From NCBI RefSeq assembly GCF_014644295.1, contig NZ_BMKK01000023.1:1-47768 (forward strand): 47,768 nucleotides of DNA, read 5' to 3'. The translations under genes were made by a program, and so were the position numbers. The stretch comes from Emticicia aquatilis (GTDB lineage Bacteria; Bacteroidota; Bacteroidia; Cytophagales; Spirosomataceae). Shown piece after piece: positions 18,704 to 27,700 of this stretch. Within the stretch, counting starts at the first letter, position 1. Every line of letters starts with the position of its first letter. The notes beneath the pieces are model-generated. The model saw only the letters and a program-made list of their open reading frames with translations, had not been told where the DNA came from and did no database searches.

Positions 18704-21700
18704 ATGAAAACACAGTCAAACGGCTGTATTAATCAAATTAATGCAATGAATTCAAATTATACCAAAACACACTTGAGTTTATCAGTGAAAGCATTTTTCG
18801 TAAAAATGTACTTGCTGATAAAATCTATGATTGCTAATTTTTATGAGAAAATTAGTGAGAAAATAGGTGGCAATTTTCGAGAAATCGTATTCTTGAAAAC
18901 ACCTAATTTACAGATAGAAGTAAAAGAACATCAGGGTTTTGATAGTTTTTTTACTCGTACTTTTTCAAGATTTTACTCTCGAAGTGCTTATCGAGATTTA
19001 GTAGGTACATTGGCATTGACAACGGTAACCTTATCAACTATTGCTCAGATAGCCAATGCTCCTGCTAATATAAAGTCACCTTGGGTAAATGGAACATATA
19101 CTAACATATCGGCTTCCGAGACAAATAATAACGCACCTGTATCATTAAGGTTTGTCACTGTGAGTAATGTTAATAATGTTACAAATTCGACAACATCAGA
19201 TAATGCATCAATTAGTATAACAGGTATTGGTGGTCAAGCAACTATTAGGGTTATAGATAATGATGCCGCCGATACATATCCTGCTGGAACTTTTGCAGGT
19301 TTTAGAATTGGTACAACAGGCTTATTAAGCGGAACAATTGCCTCTACTGTAATTATTCGTACTTATAATAATGGTGTTATAGCCGAAACATACAATGCTG
19401 TAACAAGTTTATTAGGTATTAATAGTAGTTTATTAAATGGAGATGGTACTGCAACAGTAGGTTTTGTGACAACTGCCGATTTTGATGAAATAAGTATTGA
19501 ATATACTACTTTGGTTGGTTTATTATTCAATGCAGAAGTATATCATGCTGTAATTGAAAAATATGCTCCGGGTTCTTCCCCATGTCAATGTGGTAGTGGA
19601 GTTAATTGCGGGTTAAATACATACGCAAATTCTACATCTGCTTTTTCAGCCTTTGATGGCCAAACTTATTCTACTTATGACCTTAATGCGTCTGATTTAT
19701 CATATAATGCTGGTCAGAGTTATGAACTTTGTACAGATTATACAACTGGAATTTCTGAGACTATCATTGGGATAAGAAATTTAGTAACTTTCTCGAATCT
19801 ATGCTCGGGTCTTACAAGAACATATTCGTTGAAGTTAAAATCTGATTGCTCACCAGCAGGTACTGCTCTTGGTGCAAACTTAGATGGAGGTTCAAGAAAC
19901 TTTAATTATTATACAGTTACACCCAATACTACATATAGAGCATGTGCAACTGTGACCATGCCAGCGTGTTCGAGTGTTGGTCCAACAGGACAGGCAGAAT
20001 ATTCTTCTTCTGCATGGTTAATATTTAATGCAACCTCATTATGTAGTGCGGGAGCAGTAGCTCCAACATTAAGTAGTACAACAATTAGTAATGTTTGTTC
20101 TGCAACTACTGTTAATCTTAATCAAGTAGGTTTAGTTACAAGTACTACTCCAGCTAATGCAAGTTTAGTTTGGTTTACTAATAATGCACATACAGGGGCT
20201 GCTTATGCTACACCAACAACGGCTGGTGTAGGTACATACTATGCTTTTTATTATGATTCTGCTATTGGCTGTTATAGTCCAGCTTCTGCTGCTGTTACAG
20301 TAAATATTATTGGTTGTTCAACCAATATTCTTGCTCTTGCGAATAGCATTTATGTTGATAATGGCGTAGGTGGTGGTACTGCAGGAAACTGCGTACGTGA
20401 TGGCTCTGAAAGTGCTAATGGATTGGTAACAGGCTTGAATGTAAATTTGGTTTCAGGTAGTACAGTTGCTTATTCTGCTCCAATTCAGCCAGATGGAAGT
20501 TACCAATTACTCAGTGTGGCTAATGGAAGTTATACTATGATTATAGCAAGTACCCCAACTGCTACCAGTGTGACCTTACCAACAGGCTGGTCGATGAGTA
20601 GCGGAACGGGGTCTATTCCTGTAGTAGTATCGGGTGGTAACTTAATCACTCCAGCAACTGCTCCAAGCTTCTGTTTAAAATATTGTCCAGTAATTTCTTC
20701 TGTTACTAATCAGTCTCCAACTATTTGTGGCCTTACTGATGGCTCAATTACACTTTCAGGGCTTCGTCCAGGAGTGAGTTACGGAATTAGTTATGTAAAA
20801 GATGGTGGAGCTGCGGTTAATACTACAATTATTGCCAATGCTTCAGGTGTGGTAACTATACCAAGTTTAGGTGCAGGGGCTTACACAAATATAACTGCTA
20901 CTGAAGGTGGATGTTCTTCTCCTGCAGTAACTTCAACTATTAGTAATCCTGCTGGGCCAGATATTTCGGGGACATTGAAAAATGACCCAACCAGCTGTAC
21001 TGGGAATGGTATTTATGGTAGTATTATCTTACAAGGTCTTACTCCAAATACGACTTATACTGTTGGTTATTATAAAGATGCTGCCACAACCGAAACAACA
21101 GGTACATTCACAACCGATGGTGCGGGTGAAATTATTTTGACAAACCTTACAGCAGGTGTTTATAATAATATTTATGCAACACTTAATGGTTGTGCATCTC
21201 CTACGGTTGATGTGACTTTGGTTGGACCAACTCCGCCAGCAGCACCAATTTTAGGGGTAAATACAATTTCAAATACTTGTCCAGCTACAAGTGTAAATTT
21301 ATTAACGCTTTCGGGTACACCGCCAAATGGCCGTACACACGAATGGCATAATGCAAATAATACACTACCATCAAGTTTAGTAGCGAATCCTTCAGCTGTT
21401 TCTGCTTCTGGTACTTATTATGTATTTGCCAAAAGTAATGCAAGTGGTTGTTATAGCTCTGGTACTCCAGTGACAGTAACAATTAATATTTGTACAGCAA
21501 CTTTATCAGCACCAGCCAATACCGTCTATAATGATAATGGCTCTGGTGGTGGTTTTGCAGGAAACTGCGTAAAAGATGGTACAGAAAGTGCAACAGGCTT
21601 GCCAGGTGGTTTATATATCAACTTAATTCAAGGTGGTTTAGTGAAATACTCTACTGCTGTAAATGTTGATGGTAGTTATGTTTTATCGGGTATTTTAGAT

Positions 21701-24700
21701 GGTACTTATACTTTAATTATCTCCAATACTGCAACTGCTACGACTTCGGCGATGCCAACAAACTTTAGTTTGAGCAGCGGAACTGGAAGTGTAAACATTA
21801 CAGTAGCAAATAGTGCGTTGACTACTCCAACAGCATTACCAGCATTCTGCGTTCGTCAAAATCCAACTTGCGATAGTATCAACGGTACAATTTCGGTAAC
21901 GCCAACTGGTGGTACAGTAGGAGCGGGTATGACACAGAAATACTTATTATTAACGCCAACTGGTGTTATTTTGCAAGAGAGTAGTGTTCCGACATTCATT
22001 GGTTTACCGGCGGGTAATTATAATGTAGTTGCGATTATCTACGATATTAAGCCATATACAGTTGGTGGAAATATCTCAGCCGTAACTGCAAGTGCCTGCG
22101 TAGGTATTTCGGCTCCAGTAAACTTTACAGTTTGTGGTTCGAGTATAGCCGCAGTAGCTGGAAGTGTATATAATGATAATGGTGCTGGTGGTGGAACTGC
22201 CGGAGACTGTATTCAAAATGGTACAGAAATCACTTCTCCAATTCCGAGTGGTTTATTCGTAAACTTAATACAAGGTGCTACTGTAATCAAATCAGCAGCA
22301 GTTCAGGCTGATGGAAGTTACGTTGTACCAAGTATTTTAGATGGAACTTACACTCTAATCATCACTAATAGTGCTATTGCAACAACTTCTGTTTTGCCAG
22401 TAACATGGTCCGTGGGTGTTGGTTCAGTACCAGTAGTTGTTGCGGGTGGTAGCGTAGTAACGCCAAATCCTGCTCCAAAATACTGTTTGAAACAAGGTTT
22501 TCCAGATATTGTAACTGTACTTAGTCAACCAACTACTACTTTGGTTGAAAATGCAGTATCTCAGTTGCCAGTTTCGGTTTCTAATCAAGGTTTATCTACT
22601 GCAACAGGCCAGTTGACATTCACAACTACCTTGCCTAATAGCCTTTCGGCTCCAGCAACATTCCTTGATAATGGTTGGACTTGTATCACTGTTCTTCAAA
22701 CAGTAAGCTGTACGAATCCGAATGCAACAGGTTTAGCTCCATCGGCTAACTATAACTTCAATATTCCGATTACACCAGTAATTGGTTCGGCAGGACAAAC
22801 TCCTCCAGTTGTTGGTACGGTTACACCTGTATTAAACGAACAAGTTACACCAAATAACACATCGCTTGTAACAATCGCTACACCTATTGTAGCAATGCCT
22901 CGCCCTGATTTAGTAACTACATTAGGTCAACCGAGTCCATCATTGCAAGAAGGTTCAGCATCTAATATTCCTGTAACAATCTCGAATATCGGAAATGCTC
23001 CAGCAACGGGGGCATTGACCTTTACATCAGCATTGCCAAATGGTTACACTGCTCCAGCGATATTTACACAAAATGGTTGGACATGTATGACTTCAGGTCA
23101 AACAGTTTCGTGTTCAAATCCGAATGCTTCGGGTATTGCTCCAACAGCCAATACTACATTTAATATTCCGATTACACCTTCAGTTGGAACAGCAGGAACA
23201 ACAACTCCAATTTCGGGTACTGTTTCTCCTGTGTTGAACGAAAACGTAACACCAAATAATACGGCAACCGTAACGCCAAGTGTGGCTGTTGCTCCGCTTC
23301 CAAGACCAGATTTAGTAACTACAATCGGTCAGCCTTCTACGCCATTAGTTGAAGGACAAGCAAGCAATATTCCTGTGACGATTGCTAATAATGGTAATGC
23401 TTCAGGTACAGGCCCGTTGACATTCTCAACTAATTTGCCAAATGGCTATACAGCTCCAGCGTTATTTAACCAAGGTGGTTGGACTTGTTTGACTTCTGCT
23501 CAGACAGTAACTTGTACGAATCCGAATACAACAGGTTTAGCTCCGGCGGCGAGTACAACATTTAATATTCCGATTACACCAGCAGTAGGAACAGCAGGCT
23601 CGGCATTGCCAGTATCTGGTACAATTGCTCCAGTTCCAACCGAAAATGTGATTCCGAATAATACAGCTACTATGGTGCCTGCATCGAATATTTTACCGAT
23701 GCCTCGCCCAGACTTAGTAACTACGATTGGTACTCCTTCGCCAGCATTGACAGAAGGTGTAACTTCAAATATTCCTGTAACGGTGACTAACCAAGGGACT
23801 GCTCCCGGTACAGGCCCGTTGACGTTTACAACTACTTTACCAACTGGTTTGACTGCTCCTGCATCATTTACAAACGGTGGTTGGACTTGCTCGACATTGG
23901 GACAAGTTGTAAGTTGTACGACTCCAAATACAACAGGTTTAGCTCCAGCAGCAACGACAACGTTTAATATTCCGGTAACGCCAGCTATCGGAACGGTAGG
24001 TACTTCGCCAATTATTACTGGTACAACAGCACCAGTGCCAAACGAAACAACTACGCCGAATAATACAGCTACAACTCAAGTTGGACCTGTACAAATTGGT
24101 GCAAGACCAGATGTTGTAACTACGATTGGTACTCCTTCGCCAGCATTGACAGAAGGTGTAACATCGAATATCCCAGTTACATTAACAAACCAAGGAAATG
24201 CTCCAGCAACAGGCCCGTTGACATTTACAACAACATTGCCAACAGGTTTGACTGCTCCAGCTACTTTTGGAATCAACGGATGGTCGTGTAGTACAACGAT
24301 TCAAACAGTAAGCTGTACGAATCCGAATACAACAGATTTAGCTCCAGCAGCAACAACAACGTTTAACATTCCAGTGACGCCAGCTTTGGGTACGGGTGGA
24401 ACAACACCTACCATCGTAGGTTCGGTTTCTCCAGTACCGAATGAGACTACTTTGCCAAATAACATCGCTGCCTTAACTCCATCTGCTCCAATTGCAATGG
24501 GATTAAGACCTGATTTAGCAGTGACTTTAGGGCAAGCAACGCCAAATATGATTGAAGGAATTCAATCTAACTTGCCTGTTTCAATTAGCAATCAAGGTAC
24601 GTCGGCAGCAACAGGTGTGCTGACATTTACAACTAATTTACCAAATGGTATCACAGCACCAGCAACATTCTCGAATGGTACTTGGTCTTGTACTACTTCT

Positions 24701-27700
24701 GGCCAGTTAGTAACTTGTACAAACCCTAATGCTTCGGGCTTAGCTCCAACTGCTATTAGCAACTTTAATATTCCGATTACGCCAGTAACTGGTACAGCAG
24801 GTACTTCTCCTTCAATTGTAGGTTCAGTAAATGTAGTGCCAAATGAAAACGTAACGGGAAATAATACAGCTTCTATTACGATTTCTCCAGCAATTCAAAT
24901 TGGTGCAAGACCAGATTTAGTAACTACAATCGGTCAACCATCACCAGTATTGCAAGAAGGAGTAACATCGAATATTCCAGTTACGGTAACGAACGTTGGA
25001 AATGCTCCAGCCACAGGACCATTGACATTTACAACTAATTTGCCAAACGGATTAACAGCACCAGCTACATTTGGTCAGAATGGTTGGACTTGTGTTACAT
25101 CAGGACAAACAGTAAGTTGTACGAATCCGAACACGAGCGATTTAGCTCCTGTAGGTCTTACTACTTTCAATATTCCTGTAACACCACAAGCAGGAACCGC
25201 AGGTACATTACCAACATTGATTGGTTCAACTGCCCCAGTTGTAAACGAAACGACATATCCCAACAATATTGGTATCATGACACCAACACAAGCAATTTTA
25301 CCTGCCGCAAGACCAGATATTGTTGCTTCGATTGGCCAACCATCACCAACATTGACAGAAGGTGTAACTTCAAATATTCCAGTTACATTAACAAATCAAG
25401 GAAATGCTAATGGTAATGGCCCGTTGACATTTACAACGACATTACCGAATAGTTTGACAGCACCAGCTTCGTTCTCGAATAGTGGATGGACTTGTACAAC
25501 ATCGGGTCAGACCGTTACTTGTACGACTCCAAATGCAACAGGTCTTGTTCCGACTGGATTAACGACGTTTAATATTCCTGTGACACCGATTGTTGGTTCG
25601 GCAGGTCAAACGCCATCAATCACAGGAACAAGCACACCTTTGTCAAATGAAACGGTTGTAGGTAATAATACTGCTTCGATTACGACTTCTCCGATTGCAG
25701 CAATGGCTCGTCCAGATTTAGTAACAACTATTGGTCAGCCAAGCCCAGCTTTGAAAGAAGGTACTCCATCGAATATCCCAGTAACGATTACGAATATTGG
25801 AACAGCTCCAGCAACAGGCCCGTTGACATTTACAACGACGTTGCCAAATGGCTATTCTGCTCCGACATCGTTTACTGACGGCCCTTGGACATGTGCAACT
25901 TCAGGTCAGACTGTAACTTGTACAAACCCTAATGCGGCAGGTATTAGCCCAACCGGAAATACAACATTTAATATTCCAATTACACCAGCTTCAACGACTG
26001 TTGGTACAACCCCAACAATTACTGGTACGACTGCTCCAGTTCCTAATGAAACAGGTTTGGCAAACAATACAGGTACAATGACGCCAACGTCACCAGTATC
26101 GGCATTGGCACGCCCAGACTTAGTTACAACAATTGGCCAGCCAAGTCCAGCATTGACAGAAGGTGTAACGTCAAATATTCCTGTAACTGTTACTAACGTA
26201 GGAACAGCCCCTGCAATAGGCCCATTGAGCTTTACTACAACATTGCCGAATGGCTTGACAGCACCAGCATCATTTACTGATGGCCCTTGGACTTGTAGTA
26301 CTTCAGGACAAGTTGTAACATGCTCTTCGCCAAATACATTGGGCTTGTCGCCTGCTGGTACAACAACGTTTAATATTCCTGTAACACCAGCAGTTGGTAC
26401 AGCAGGAACAACACCGACAATTACTGGTACAAGTATTCCTGTTCCGACAGAGACTACTACACCTAATAATACAGGTTCAATGACGCCAACTGCTCCGATT
26501 GCTCCAATGGCACGTCCAGACTTAGTTACAACAATTGGACAACCATCACCAGCATTGACAGAAGGTGTAATTTCGAATATTCCAGTGACAGTAACAAGTG
26601 TAGGAACTGCTCCAGCAACAGGCCCGTTGACATTTACAACGACATTGGCTAATGGCTTGACAGCACCAGCGTCATTCTCGAATGGTGGATGGACTTGTTC
26701 GACTTCTGGTCAGACAGTAAGTTGTTCTACTCCAAATACAGCTGGATTAGCTCCGACTGCAAGTACGACATTTAATATTCCAATTACACCGGCAGTAGGT
26801 TCAGCAGGTAGTACTCCAACAATTACGGGTACGGTAGCACCAGCACCAAACGAAACAACGACACCTAATAATACAGGTTCGATGGTGCCAACTGCTCCTA
26901 TTGCAGCTATGTTGCGTCCAGATTTGGTTACAACTATTGGCTATCCAACGCCAGCATTACAAGAAGGAATTACATCGATGATTCCTGTAACAATAGCAAA
27001 TATTGGTAATGCAGCGGCAACAGGTCCATTGACATTTACTACTACATTACCAAATGGTTTGACAGCCCCAGCTGCATTTACGGATGGTTCTTGGGTTTGC
27101 TCGACGACTGGTCAAACAGTAATTTGTATCAATGGAAATACGGCAGGTTTAGTACCTTCAACATCGACAGTGTTTAATATTCCAGTTACGTCCGCTGTTG
27201 GTACGGCTAATACAACTCCGACAATATCGGGTACATTAACACCAGTACCAACTGAGGCAATAACTGCAAATAATACAGGTACGATGACACCAACAGCACC
27301 GATTGTGTCTATGCTTCGCCCTGATTTATTAGTAAGTATTGGTCAACCATTGCCAGCATTGCAAGAAGGAATCACATCATTGCTTCCAGTAACAATAACA
27401 AATGTCGGTAATGCTTCAGCCGCAGGCTCGTTGACATTTACAACTACATTACCAAATAGTTTGACAGCTCCAACGTCATTCTCAAATAATGGATGGTCAT
27501 GTACAACTTCGAGTCAAACTGTAACTTGTACAACACCAAATGCAACAGGATTGATACCATCGGGAAGTATGACCTTTGAAATTCCAGTTACTTCAATAGC
27601 TGGTTCAGCAGGTACAACTCCAACAGTAACAGGAACCGTATCGCCAGTATTAAATGAGATAGTAACTCCAAATAATACAGGTACGATGACCCCAACTGCA

